Below are positions 52,508 to 61,463 of a stretch of DNA of 64,000 bases, one piece after another. The notes beneath the pieces were generated by a model. That model saw only the letters and a list, made by a program, of their open reading frames with translations, was not told the origin of the DNA and made no database searches. This DNA comes from Streptomyces malaysiense (GTDB lineage: Bacteria; Actinomycetota; Actinomycetes; Streptomycetales; Streptomycetaceae). The stretch spans positions 62,001-126,000 of the forward strand of contig NZ_LBDA02000039.1 in the NCBI RefSeq assembly GCF_000980885.2, written 5' to 3'. Made by a program: the position numbers and the translations under genes. The stretch's first letter is position 1; every line of letters starts with the position of its first letter.

Positions 52508-53747
52508 TGCCCGCGGAGCGCGATTCGCCTTCACCCCGGCTCACGCTGCCCGACGTGGGCGGGAAGATTACATGTACTGCCCCTCACCGCACGGCCGTGC
52601 TGATCGCAGGGGGACCGACGGAGCCCGCGGCCGAAGCTCGCCGGGCTCTTCCACGTTCCCCGGACAGGTGCGCCCTGTCATGGGCCGGATGGGGCCACCC
52701 AGGGACTGTTGCCGCACGCGGAGGAGCGGAGGAGGGCCACTCGGCCCCGTGCCGCCCGGTCACCGCCCGGCCGAACGGGGCATGGCCGACGCGGCCTCGC
52801 GTGTGAAACCCTCGATCGTTCGCCGCCGGCGCGTCCCAGGATCCGAGGACCGTCGACGGCCGTGCTCCGCGCGGAAGGCCCCCGGCGTCCGCCCGGCTTG
52901 CCTGACGGCCCGGGATATCGCGGGCCGCCCGCCCTGAAGCGATGAACTCTTCCGTCTTGCTCCGTCCAGTGCCGCCGGTAGCTGAGCGCCTGCTGACGGG
53001 TCAACGCGTCGCGGCACAGGTCAAGGGCTCCGGCGGCGTGCGTCTTCCTGGAACCTGGTCCTCACCTCGGGCCAGAGGGACTGGGCCCCTGTCGACGGCG
53101 CCTCGGCCGTGCTCATGGTGGCGGTGCGCCGGTCGTGCTCCTTCGTACCCGGCACACCGCCTGTCGGGCAGGAGTCGGCTCGTAGTGGTCGGAGGCCGTC
53201 ATGCGGTCTTGGCACCAGGGGGAGAACGGCCACGACACGCGGGCCCGACGCCGTAGCGAAAGATCCAATTCGCACCACCACTCCGCACCAAGAACGCCTT
53301 GGCACGTCTTCCATGCTGAAACAGTCCGTCGTCACCCGCATGCCGGTAACCTCGGGGGAAGCCGCCCGGGCCCGTCCGACGAGCGCGTCCAGTGGATGCT
53401 CGCCAGGGCCGTCATCGGCAGCGCCCGCTCCGCACGCGTTCGAGGCGAGGCCCGGCGAGGTCAGTCCGAGGAGGCCGGGCGCCGCTGCCAAGATCACGGC
53501 CCGACCATGGTGAGGGACCGGGATGAACCCGGCGGTTCGGGACGGGCGGGCTTTCCTGAGCGAGGATGGACGGAGCGAGGACGCGGCCGGGTGATCGAAG
53601 GGTGTCGTTTCCGCCCCTCTCATGTGGGGGCCTCGTCTGCGGGCTCGCACCACTCACACGAAAGACATCGCAGCCGGCGCCCCCGGCGTTGACCGGGGAG
53701 CGCCCACCACCGGTACGTCCGGGGGCGAGCTCGAGCAGGGAGGCGCT
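52508..53747. other. 1.24-kb gene-poor, decayed region
   Basis: No intact gene is supported. On the minus strand around 53530-53150, short coding-like pieces appear, e.g. GEHPLDALVGRARAASPEVT, which resembles the middle of a universal stress protein, and MSTAEAPSTGAQSLWPEV near 53114, which stops soon after. On the plus strand, ATG 52507 (TGATG with the previous stop) opens 99 codons of mixed composition with no recognisable family. The area looks like eroded genes. Confidence 0.4.
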
Positions 53748-54881
53748 GTGCGGGCAACCTTTACGCTGGGACGGATCGCGGGGGTCCGGATCGGGGTCCA
53801 CTGGAGCGTGCTGCTCATCTTCGGCATCATCGCGTTCGGTCTCGCGCAGGGCCACTTCCCCCAGGTGTATCCGGGCCGTACCCCGCTGGTGTACTGGGCG
53901 GCGGGCCTCGGGACCGCCGTGGTCTTCTTCGCCTCTCTGCTCGCCCACGAACTGGCGCACGCCGTGGTGGCGCGGCGCAACGGGGTGGTTGTGGACGACA
54001 TCGTGCTGTGGCTGCTTGGCGGGGTGGCGCGGCTGAAGTCGGAGGCGTCCAGTCCGGCGGCGGAACTGCGGATCGCGGGTGTCGGCCCACTGGTCAGCCT
54101 CCTGCTGGGCGGACTCTTCCTACTGGGCACCTGGCTGCTCGCCCTGGTGTCGGCGCCCAGACTCCTGGTCGAAGTCGCGGCCTGGCTTGCGGGCATCAAC
54201 CTGCTGCTTGCCGTCTTCAACGCCCTTCCCGCCGCTCCGCTCGACGGAGGGCGGCTGTTGCGTGCCTTCCTGTGGTGGCGTACAGGAGACCGGCTGCGGG
54301 CGACCGCCGGGGCCACCGCGGCCGGACGCGGCCTTGGCTGGCTGCTCATCGCGCTTGGGCTTGTGGTGTTCATGAGAGGAGGCGGGCTCGGTGGCCTTTG
54401 GCTGGCTCTCATCGGCTGGTTCCTCATCGCGGCGGCCACCGCTGAGGGGCGGCAGGCGCAGTTGCGCGGTGTGCTTGCCGGTGTCTCTGTGCGGGACGCC
54501 ATGACAAGGGACCCGCTCACGGTGCCCGCCACCCTGACGGTCGCGGATCTGCTGGCCGATCCGCGGTACCGGTACCGGCATTCGGCGTTCCCGGTGAGCA
54601 GTGTGGACGGGGCGACGGTCGGGCTGGTGACGCTGGACGGCGCCAGGCGGGTGCCGCCTGAACAGACCGGGACAGTGACGGTGGGCGCGATGATGGTGCC
54701 GCTGTCGCGGACCGCCGTCGCTGGTCCGGACGACTCACTGGCGGATCTGCTGCCCCGCATGGAGACCGGGGCCGAGCACCGCGTCCTGGTGATGGATCAG
54801 GGCAGACTCGTCGGGATCCTGTCGTTGTCTGACGTCAGCCGTACGGTGACCTGGCTGATGGGTGCCGCTCCGAGGAGGTGA
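53748..54881 (+). CDS. M50 site-2-type metalloprotease with C-terminal CBS pair
   Basis: 377 residues from GTG 53748 with GGGAGG upstream. Six or so membrane helices occupy residues 15-235. The zinc site is LLAHELAHAVVA (His67, Glu68, His71), and the third ligand lies in NALPAAPLDGGRLL. Two CBS motifs follow (VRDAMTRDPLTVPATLTVAD and VLVMDQGRLVGILSLSDVS), which in other S2P proteins sense adenylate nucleotides. It probably cleaves a membrane-bound regulator within the bilayer; no anti-sigma substrate is adjacent. It fits the stress cluster with the CBS genes downstream. Confidence 0.93.
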   Translation: MRATFTLGRIAGVRIGVHWSVLLIFGIIAFGLAQGHFPQVYPGRTPLVYWAAGLGTAVVFFASLLAHELAHAVVARRNGVVVDDIVLWLLGGVARLKSEASSPAAELRIAGVGPLVSLLLGGLFLLGTWLLALVSAPRLLVEVAAWLAGINLLLAVFNALPAAPLDGGRLLRAFLWWRTGDRLRATAGATAAGRGLGWLLIALGLVVFMRGGGLGGLWLALIGWFLIAAATAEGRQAQLRGVLAGVSVRDAMTRDPLTVPATLTVADLLADPRYRYRHSAFPVSSVDGATVGLVTLDGARRVPPEQTGTVTVGAMMVPLSRTAVAGPDDSLADLLPRMETGAEHRVLVMDQGRLVGILSLSDVSRTVTWLMGAAPRR

Positions 54882-55306
54882 GGAGTCCATCGCGGAGCCC
54901 TCGGTCAACGGCCCTTCCCTCACTTCCAGGTCGGATCGCCCCGGCGTGCCCGGCGCCCGAGCACCACGGCGCTGCGCGTGCCGCAGATGATCGAGGCTGT
55001 TCGGCGTAGCCCGCAGCGAGCGGTCCACGCCTGTCATCTCCGGGTATGCCGGTGCCGTGCGGTGGTGCGGCTGCCAACCGGCCCCGCCCGCCCTAGCATG
55101 GAGTTCTGGGCGGGGAAAAGGAGAAGCCGCCGTGGCGCAACCGCTGCCCGTGCGGGCGCACCGTGCCGGCGCTGCAACTCCACCGTTGAAGAAGTCAGCC
55201 TTCGCGTCTGCAGATGACGCCTCTCGGCTGCCGATTGCCTGCCGGAATGCGGAGGGAATTCGAGAACCCGTACCGGGCATGAGCCCACATCAGAAAGGTA
55301 GAAACC
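54882..55306. other. Intergenic region before the CBS gene
   Basis: 425 bases. GTGAGG and CCTCAC copies flanking about 40 bases after the protease stop could form a weak terminator. AAGGAG before a GTG near 55132 starts a frame that only reads through the CBS gene out of phase, so it is not accepted. AAAGG lies before ATG 55307. Confidence 0.4.
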
Positions 55307-55726
55307 ATGACCACTGCGCGGGACATCATGCACACCGGCGCCACCTGTATCCAGGAAAGCCAGACGCTGGAGGACGCGGCGCGCAAGATGAAGGAACTGG
55401 ACGTCGGCGCCCTGCCGATCTGCGGGGAGGACGACCGCCTCCACGGGATCATCACCGACCGGGACATCGTGTTGAAGTGCCTCGCCAAGGGCAAGGACCC
55501 CCGGACCGTGACCGCAGGCCAGCTCGAACAGGGCAAGCCGATCACTGTCGACGCGGACACGGACAGCGACCGTGTCCTCCAGGTCATGGAGCAGCACAAG
55601 ATCCGGCGGCTGCCGGTCATCGAGAACCACCGCCTCGTAGGCATGATCAGCGAGGCGGACCTTGCGCGCCGCCTGCCGGAAGAAAAGGTGGGCCACTTCG
55701 TCGAGGCCGTCTGCGTGGCCGCCTGA
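55307..55726 (+). CDS. Stand-alone CBS domain pair protein
   Basis: 139 residues. CBS1 has TARDIMHTGATCIQESQTLE and GALPICGEDDRLHGIITDRD. CBS2 has VLQVMEQHKIRRLPVIENHR and LVGMISEADLARRLPEE. It is only a Bateman module, as in the hypoxic response protein 1 type of DevR/DosR regulons. It probably binds AMP/ATP or another adenylate and acts on partners. The start is ATG 55307. Confidence 0.93.
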   Translation: MTTARDIMHTGATCIQESQTLEDAARKMKELDVGALPICGEDDRLHGIITDRDIVLKCLAKGKDPRTVTAGQLEQGKPITVDADTDSDRVLQVMEQHKIRRLPVIENHRLVGMISEADLARRLPEEKVGHFVEAVCVAA

Positions 55727-56145
55727 ATTCGGGCAACGTGCACAGCCTGGTAAATACGTGCGGCTCAGGTGCGTCACCTCTCGTGGTGGCCGAGGGGCGA
55801 CTCATCGGGAGGCTCTCCTTCGGCGGCCGCTTCTGGGGACTGATCCAGGAACTGACGGCTGACATGGCTTCGGCCTTCGGTGCCGTCCACCGCAACCCAT
55901 AGGAGCCTTCGCGCGCGAACACGAGGAACGCTCAGTGAGGACAGGGAGATTCCTCGGAATGAGTCCAGGATGACGCCGCCGGTCAGGTGGCGTCCCTCGT
56001 GTTCCCCCCGAATGTCTGAACGTCGCCCAGATTCGGGACCATCGGCTCGGGAAGCGGCCGGACACGCAAGGAGCACAGTGGAAGGCAGGGGGACGCGAGC
56101 CGGCGTCCGCGCGGTGCGCGTCGCACGCGGGAAGGAACTGTCACG
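55727..56145. other. Intergenic region with a DevR half-site
   Basis: About 420 bases without a supported gene between two CBS genes. TTCGGGAC (56032-56039) matches a DosR-box half-site. AAGGAA precedes ATG 56146. Confidence 0.4.
56032..56039. promoter_or_regulatory. DevR/DosR-box half-site
   Basis: TTCGGGAC equals one arm of the DosR consensus TTSGGGACTWWAGTCCCSAA. The opposite arm (GGCTCGGG) is poor. It is about 107 bases upstream of the CBS-BON gene. Confidence 0.25.
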
Positions 56146-56787
56146 ATGTCCGCCCAGCACAGCACCGTCAGCGAAGTGATGACACGCGATGTCGTCACCG
56201 TCGGCCCTGACACCCCGTTCAAAGAGATCACCTCCGTCCTGACCGCCCATGGCATCAGCGCCGTGCCCGTGGCCGACACGCGTGGTGCGCCCGTAGGACT
56301 GGTCTCCGAAGCCGACCTGCTCCGCAAGCAGGCCGAGCGATCCGAGAAGTACGGCGAGCACGAGAGGGCCAAGGCACGCGCGGAGACCGCCGCCGGGCTG
56401 ATGACCACACCCGTGATCACCGCTCACGCCGACTGGCCGGTCGCCCAGGCGGTCCGGACGATGGACCGCCACCGGGTCAGGCGGCTGCTGGTCGTGGACG
56501 AGACCGACCGCATCATCGGCATCGTCAGCCGCTCGGACCTGCTGCGCGTCTTCCTGCGCCCGGACGACGAGATCCGCGAGGAGATCCGCGACGACGTCCT
56601 GAAAGGGATGCTGCGGCTGGGCGGCACGGAGGTGCAGGTCTATGTCCACGACGGTGTCGTCACCCTGCGCGGGGCGGTCGAGAATCGCAGCACCGCACAG
56701 ATCGCCGAACGACTCGCCATCGGCGTGGACGGGGTCGTCACCGTCAGGCCGCTGATCGACTACACCGTCGACGACATGGTCGCGTAG
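56146..56787 (+). CDS. CBS pair with C-terminal BON domain
   Basis: 213 residues. CBS1 has VSEVMTRDVVTVGPDTPFKE and APVGLVSEADLLRKQAE; CBS2 has AAGLMTTPVITAHADWPVAQ and RRLLVVDETDRIIGIVSRSD. The BON domain covers about residues 145-205 (EVQVYVHDGVVTLRGAVENR then AIGVDGVVTVRPLIDY). BON domains bind phospholipid or other partners. This CBS-BON pairing is common in actinobacterial stress clusters. No signal or membrane helix is present. Confidence 0.93.
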   Translation: MSAQHSTVSEVMTRDVVTVGPDTPFKEITSVLTAHGISAVPVADTRGAPVGLVSEADLLRKQAERSEKYGEHERAKARAETAAGLMTTPVITAHADWPVAQAVRTMDRHRVRRLLVVDETDRIIGIVSRSDLLRVFLRPDDEIREEIRDDVLKGMLRLGGTEVQVYVHDGVVTLRGAVENRSTAQIAERLAIGVDGVVTVRPLIDYTVDDMVA

Positions 56788-57137
56788 GACCGACCGCCAC
56801 CGCATGGCCGGTGCGCGTCAATGGCGACCGGCTCGTTCGGCGCCCGGGAACGCAGCCGACGACGCAGGCGACAAGTCGGGTGCATCGCGGATCAGGTCCG
56901 GCTCGCGCACGGATCGTACAGACGCGCGCATGGACGTCTGCGGTGTGGCAGGCCGCTGCAGCGATGTCTGGCTTTCGCACAGCGGACAAGGACTGACGGG
57001 CTGAGAGGAGGCAGGCAGGCGGAAGAGGCGCCATCAGGGCCTGACCTGCTGTGTCCGTACGGGGCCGTTCATGTCGCGATGTCCGGTGATGGACGTTGTA
57101 CTGGTGGCAGGAGTGCTGTCGAGCGAGGGGAGTAGTC
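56788..57137. other. Intergenic region before the DUF234-type ATPase
   Basis: About 350 bases without a supported gene. GGGGAG lies just before GTG 57138. Confidence 0.4.
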
Positions 57138-58628
57138 GTGTCGCCGTCTGAGGTTTCTCGTCCCGCGAAGCCGAAGACGGTTTTCGACCGCGACGCCGAG
57201 TGGGACGCACTCGTCGCGTTCGCCGGTGACACCCGGCCCGGACCCGGCCTCGGTGTGATGTCGGGACGGCTGCGGCAGGGCAAGACGTACCTCCTGAAGG
57301 CACTCACCGCAGCCCTGGGCGGCTTCTACTTCGGAGCGCAGCCGGCGGCTGAGGCCGAGTCTTTGCGTCGGCTTGCCGACGAACTGTCCCAGTACACGGG
57401 CACATCCCCGCCGAGCCCCTGGCGGGGCTGGGAGGACGCCGTCGACGCTTTGCTCGCGCTGGGAGACCGGCGTCCCGTCCCGATCGTCATCGACGAATTC
57501 CCCGAGCTCGTGAGGCAGAGTCCCCCGCTGCCCTCCGTCATCCACAGTGCCTACCGGCGTCTGCGCGAGACGGACTTTGACAACCGTGCGCGCCTGGTGC
57601 TGAGCGGCAGCGCCCTGCCGGTGATGCACCGGCTGTTCAGCGCGGCCTCACCGCTGCGCGGGCTGACCGACCTGGAACTCACCCTACGTCCGCTGGACTT
57701 CCGACAGGCCGCGCGGCTGTGGAACATCGACGACCCCCGCCTCGCCCTGCTGGTCCATGCCGTCGTGGGCGGAACGCCCGCCTACTGGGGCTACGTCGGG
57801 GAACGCCCGCCCGGCGGTCCGGGCGGCTTCGACGCCTGGGTGTGCAGAACCGTGCTCAACCCCCGGACACCCTTGTTCCTGGAGGCACATCACCTGCTGC
57901 AGGAGGAAACCGACCACTGGGACCGTGCCCTGTGCCACTCCGCCCTCGCCGCCGTCGCCTCGGGCTGCTCGACACAGGGCGAGATCGCGGAGCGCCTCGG
58001 CGCTCCGCTCACCGACGCCGCTCGCTGTCTGGCTCTGCTGCGGGACAACGGTCTGCTGCATGGCGAGCCCGACGCCTTCCGCCCGAACCTGATCCGGTTG
58101 CGCATCACCGAGCCGCTGCTGGCCTTCGAACATGCGGCCGTCTGGTCCTACCGCTCGGCACTGGAGCAGCAGGACGCCGGCGAGGTCTGGCGGCGCATGC
58201 GCCCCGTCTTCGACTCCGCGGTGGTCGGCCCCCATTTCGCCCAGATCTGCCGGGACTGGGTCATGGACTTCGCCGCCCCGACCGTCTTCGGCGCGCACCC
58301 CGCGACGGCCGCCCACGGCTCACTCCCCGACCCGGCGCGCAGCGCCGGCCGCGATGCACAAGCGGAGGTAGTCGTACGTGGCCCGACCGACACACATTCC
58401 TCGGCCCTGCTGTCCGTGGGGGTGGCGCGCTGGGACCAGGTCATGGACCTGCACCACCTGGAACAGCTCCGTCACCTCCTCGACCTCCTCGCCGCCCACG
58501 GTGAGGACGTCACCCACACCCGACCTGCCTGCTACAGCGGAGTCGGCTTCACCTCCGCGCTCCGCGCGGCCGAGGTCAACGGACATGTCGTGCTCGTCGA
58601 CCTCGACCGGCTCTACCAGGGGCGGTAG
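57138..58628 (+). CDS. AAA ATPase of the archaeal-type / DUF234 family
   Basis: 496 residues from GTG 57138. The P-loop is unusual (MSGRLRQGKTYLLKALT, Lys49). The Walker B is PIVIDEFPELV near 118, and the sensor Ser-Gly lies in ARLVLSGSALPVMHRLF. LRPLDFRQAARLWNI and GGTPAYWGYV are family blocks. A winged-helix part (GCSTQGEIAERLGAPLTDAA) leads to a C-terminal DUF234 nuclease-like domain (FAQICRDWVMDFA, EVVVRGPTDTHSSALLSVGV) in which the usual D..ExK is weak. In archaea these are of unknown role; some act with toxins or in DNA handling. Confidence 0.88.
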   Translation: MSPSEVSRPAKPKTVFDRDAEWDALVAFAGDTRPGPGLGVMSGRLRQGKTYLLKALTAALGGFYFGAQPAAEAESLRRLADELSQYTGTSPPSPWRGWEDAVDALLALGDRRPVPIVIDEFPELVRQSPPLPSVIHSAYRRLRETDFDNRARLVLSGSALPVMHRLFSAASPLRGLTDLELTLRPLDFRQAARLWNIDDPRLALLVHAVVGGTPAYWGYVGERPPGGPGGFDAWVCRTVLNPRTPLFLEAHHLLQEETDHWDRALCHSALAAVASGCSTQGEIAERLGAPLTDAARCLALLRDNGLLHGEPDAFRPNLIRLRITEPLLAFEHAAVWSYRSALEQQDAGEVWRRMRPVFDSAVVGPHFAQICRDWVMDFAAPTVFGAHPATAAHGSLPDPARSAGRDAQAEVVVRGPTDTHSSALLSVGVARWDQVMDLHHLEQLRHLLDLLAAHGEDVTHTRPACYSGVGFTSALRAAEVNGHVVLVDLDRLYQGR

Positions 58629-58885
58629 ACCGGCAGCAGCTGCGAAGCGAGCGGTACCCTGCGGTGATCCGGTTCAGCCGGAACCCCGCTTGCCGTGCCC
58701 GCCCGGGCAGGCGCTCCCGGTGCGCCGCCGGCACGGGGTTGCCGGCACTGAGGGTCAAGCGCCGGTCGTGACGACCACCCCGTTGCGCCGCGCCACCACG
58801 CGGGGGTGCTCATGGGGGTCAAGGGACGCTCCGGTGCCCCGGGAATCCACGGGACGCTCCGCGTCGTCACGGCGGGGACGGCAGG

Positions 58886-59131
58886 TCACTTGGTGCGGGC
58901 GACGAGGAAGTCGGCGCTGCCTGAGAGCGTGGTGAGGTAGGGGGTGTCCTCGTCGTCGATGCGGAGGCCGGTGCGTTCGCTGAGGGTCTCGATGAAGCCG
59001 AGGAAGTCCAGGGAGTCCATCTCGAGGGCGTCGCGGAAGGCGTCGTCGAGCCCCAGCCCTGCCAAGTCGGCGTCGGGGACGACCTGGACGATCGACTCCT
59101 TGACCACGTCGAGTGCATCGGTCCGGTTCAC
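58886..59131 (-). CDS. Acyl carrier protein
   Basis: 81 residues from GTG 59131, which overlaps the E2 stop in GTGA. The phosphopantetheine site is Ser40 in ALEMDSLDFLGFIETL (DSL). Acidic helices before and after fit the ACP fold. It is the last gene of the acsA-E1-E2 operon, so it is translated together with E2 and probably takes an acyl group from the lipoyl domain, or from the ligase. A dedicated ACP in this position is unusual. Confidence 0.9.
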   Translation of the reverse strand: MNRTDALDVVKESIVQVVPDADLAGLGLDDAFRDALEMDSLDFLGFIETLSERTGLRIDDEDTPYLTTLSGSADFLVARTK

Positions 59132-60462
59132 AGTTGCTCCGGGGTGTGCAGGAGGTGGTCGACGGCCGTGAGGTAGTGGGCCCCGACGGCGCCGTCCGTT
59201 GCTCTGTGGTCTGCCGACAGGGTGGCCGTGACGACGGGCCGTACGCCCAGCAGGCCGTCGACGGCGCACGGCCGGTCGACAATCCGCCCGAAGCCGACCA
59301 GAGCGACTTGTGGCGGGTAGATGACGCCGAAGACCGTTTCCACGCCCTGATCACCGAGATTGGTGACCGTGATCGTGGGGTCGGACACTTCGGAGCTGCG
59401 CAGCCTGCCCGTGCGGGCACGCGCGACCAGGTCCTTCAGGCCGTTCATCAGCTGCCGGAGCTCGAGGGTGTCCGCGTCGTGCAGGGCGGGGGCGACGAGA
59501 CCTCCGCGGCGCAGGGACACCGCTACGCCGAGGTGTACGCCCTCGCCGGCGGTGTAGTGGTCATCGGTCCAGAAGCCGTTGAGCTCGGGCACCTCTCGGG
59601 CTGCCAGGGCGGCTGCCTTGAGCAGCAGGGCCGCAGGGAGTATCCGCTCGGCGACAGGGCTGCGCCGGTTGTGTTCGTGGAGCCAGCCCATCGCTGGGGC
59701 CATGTCGATCGTGGTGGACAGGTAGTAGTGCGGGATGTCCCGGTTGGCGCGGGTCATCAGGCCGGCGATCGCCTGACGCCTGGCTGCCGTCCGGTCCTCC
59801 GGAGGGTGTGAAGGACGCACCGGGACGGTGAGGTGCCGCGGGCCCGCGGCCGTGGGGCCGGGGGCTGCCTTGCGCACGTCCGCGGCACGGATGGCGGAAT
59901 CCCTGCCGGTGCCGGTCACCGCGGCCAGGTCGACGCCCCGTTCGGCGGCGAGCCGACGGGCAAGTGGGGTGGCCCGTACACGCGCCTGCCCAGCCGCCGT
60001 CGTGGCGGCCGCTGCCTGCTCGACGTCGGTTCGGGTGAGACGCCCTCCGTGCCCGGACCCCTGGACGGCTGCCAGATCGACGCCAGTCCGCTCCGCGAGG
60101 TGTCGGACCAAGGGGCCTGCCTCGACGTGCCCGCGGTCCTGGGCCGCGGGCGGCGCGGATACCGGGGCCGGCGCGGGCCGTACCGGCGGTTTCTCCTCGG
60201 CCTTCTCGGGTTTTCCGGCACCCTCCGCCGCCGGTTCGATCAGCGCGAGCGGCGTGCCGACCGGCACCGTCGTGCCTGGCTCGATGAGCAGCTCTCCCAT
60301 CCTGCCGGTCGCGAAGCACTCCACCTCGATCGAGGACTTCGCGGTTTCGATGACGGCCACCGGATCGCCCTTGCGGACCAGCTCACCGGGCTGTACGAGC
60401 CACTCCTGGAGCGTGCCCTTGTCCATGTCGGCGCCCAGGGAGGGCATGGTGAACTCGGCCAT
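59128..60462 (-). CDS. 2-oxoacid dehydrogenase E2 (dihydrolipoyl acyltransferase)
   Basis: 444 residues. The lipoyl domain has IETAKSSIEVE with Lys42 as the lipoylation site. Two peripheral-subunit-binding domains follow (about 113-150: GPLVRHLAERTGVDLAAV; about 162-200: TPLARRLAAERGVDLAAV); most E2 proteins have one. The catalytic domain (about 215-444) has IPHYYLSTTID and ADHRATDGAVGAHYL, with the HxxxDG His419/Asp423. It transfers acyl groups from lipoamide to CoA. It starts 3 bases after the E1 beta stop and overlaps acp. Confidence 0.94.
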   Translation of the reverse strand: MAEFTMPSLGADMDKGTLQEWLVQPGELVRKGDPVAVIETAKSSIEVECFATGRMGELLIEPGTTVPVGTPLALIEPAAEGAGKPEKAEEKPPVRPAPAPVSAPPAAQDRGHVEAGPLVRHLAERTGVDLAAVQGSGHGGRLTRTDVEQAAAATTAAGQARVRATPLARRLAAERGVDLAAVTGTGRDSAIRAADVRKAAPGPTAAGPRHLTVPVRPSHPPEDRTAARRQAIAGLMTRANRDIPHYYLSTTIDMAPAMGWLHEHNRRSPVAERILPAALLLKAAALAAREVPELNGFWTDDHYTAGEGVHLGVAVSLRRGGLVAPALHDADTLELRQLMNGLKDLVARARTGRLRSSEVSDPTITVTNLGDQGVETVFGVIYPPQVALVGFGRIVDRPCAVDGLLGVRPVVTATLSADHRATDGAVGAHYLTAVDHLLHTPEQL

Positions 60463-60465
60463 GGC

Positions 60466-61461
60466 TCAGTCCACCGCCCGGTGTGCGGCCGCGACGATGT
60501 CGGCGGTCTGCGGCAGAGCGGCTTCCTCCAGCCGCCGGGCGTAGGGAATGGGCACCTCGGCGCTGCACACCCGCTCGACGGGTGCGTCCAGTTCGTAGAA
60601 CGACCGCTCGGCAATGCGGGCGCACACCTCCGCGGCGAGACTTCCGGTACGCCAGGCCTCATCGATGACCACCGCACGGTGGGTACGAGTCACGGAGGCG
60701 GCGATGGCCGCGTCGTCCAGAGGCCGGAGCGCGCGCAGGTCGATCACCTCGGCTTCGACGCCCTCGGCGGCCAGTTCGTCCGCCGCGGCGAGGGCTTTGG
60801 GCAGCGAACCCCCATATGTGATGAGGGAGATGTCCGTGCCGGGTCTGCGGATCGCGGCGTGGTCCAGGTCCACGGGGCGCGTGGGCGGGCGGAGCTCGCC
60901 AGAGAGGTTGTACAGGCTTCCGTGCTCGAAGATCAGCACCGGATCGGGGTCGGCGAGCGCAGGAGCCAACATGTGGCGGGCGTCCTCGATGGTGGCGGGG
61001 GCGAGGACACGGATGCCGGGGATGTGGGCGTACCAACCCTCAAGGCTGTGCGAGTGCTGGGCGGCGAGCTGCCGTCCGGCACCCGTGGTCATCCGGATGA
61101 CGATCGGTACGGGCAGTTGTCCTCCGGACATGTGCAGCAGGGTTGCGGCGTTGTTGAGGATCTGGTCCAGTGCCAGCAGACTGAAGTTGACGGTCATGAT
61201 CTCAACGATGGGCCGCATCCCGGCCAGGGCCGCGCCGATGCCGGCGCCCACGAACGTGGACTCCGACAGGGGGGTGTCGCGGATGCGTTCGGGGCCGAAC
61301 TCCTCCAGCAGGCCGAGGCTCACGCCGAAGCATCCGCCGTAGCGGCCCACGTCCTCGCCCATGAGAAAGACGCGGTCGTCGGAGCGCAGGGCCTCACGGA
61401 TCGCCTCGCGCATCGCCTCTCGGTAGGTTGTCTTCGATTTTTCCGTCCCGTCGGCTCCCAT
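60466..61461 (-). CDS. 2-oxoacid dehydrogenase E1 component, beta subunit
   Basis: 331 residues. TYREAMREAIREALRSDDRV then FLMGEDVGRYGGCFGVSLGL is the usual start of the beta subunit, with the thiamine-pyrophosphate-activating Glu in GED. LSESTFVGAGIGAALAGMRP, QHSHSLEGWYAHIPG and VIDLRALRPLDD are further blocks. It forms an alpha2-beta2 decarboxylase with the alpha subunit encoded 2 bases upstream. Substrate (pyruvate, acetoin, hydroxypyruvate or branched oxoacid) cannot be told. Confidence 0.94.
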   Translation of the reverse strand: MGADGTEKSKTTYREAMREAIREALRSDDRVFLMGEDVGRYGGCFGVSLGLLEEFGPERIRDTPLSESTFVGAGIGAALAGMRPIVEIMTVNFSLLALDQILNNAATLLHMSGGQLPVPIVIRMTTGAGRQLAAQHSHSLEGWYAHIPGIRVLAPATIEDARHMLAPALADPDPVLIFEHGSLYNLSGELRPPTRPVDLDHAAIRRPGTDISLITYGGSLPKALAAADELAAEGVEAEVIDLRALRPLDDAAIAASVTRTHRAVVIDEAWRTGSLAAEVCARIAERSFYELDAPVERVCSAEVPIPYARRLEEAALPQTADIVAAAHRAVD

Positions 61462-61463
61462 GG

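Noticed and set aside
52507..52806. 99-codon frame overlapping the kinase-fusion stop (TGATG)
   Set aside because: Mixed composition, no family resemblance and no conserved motif; more likely chance.
53109..53692. Plus-strand frames 53109-53513 and 53201-53692
   Set aside because: Low-complexity Arg/Ser-rich products without ribosome sites, in a decayed region.
55057..55902. Plus-strand frame reading through the CBS gene out of phase
   Set aside because: His/Arg/Gly-rich product; the CBS frame is clearly the real one.
58755..59420. Minus-strand frame across the ACP gene ending VVARRNGVVVTTGA
   Set aside because: The short match to the M50 protease sequence ARRNGVVV is isolated, and the frame overlaps the ACP and E2 genes out of phase.
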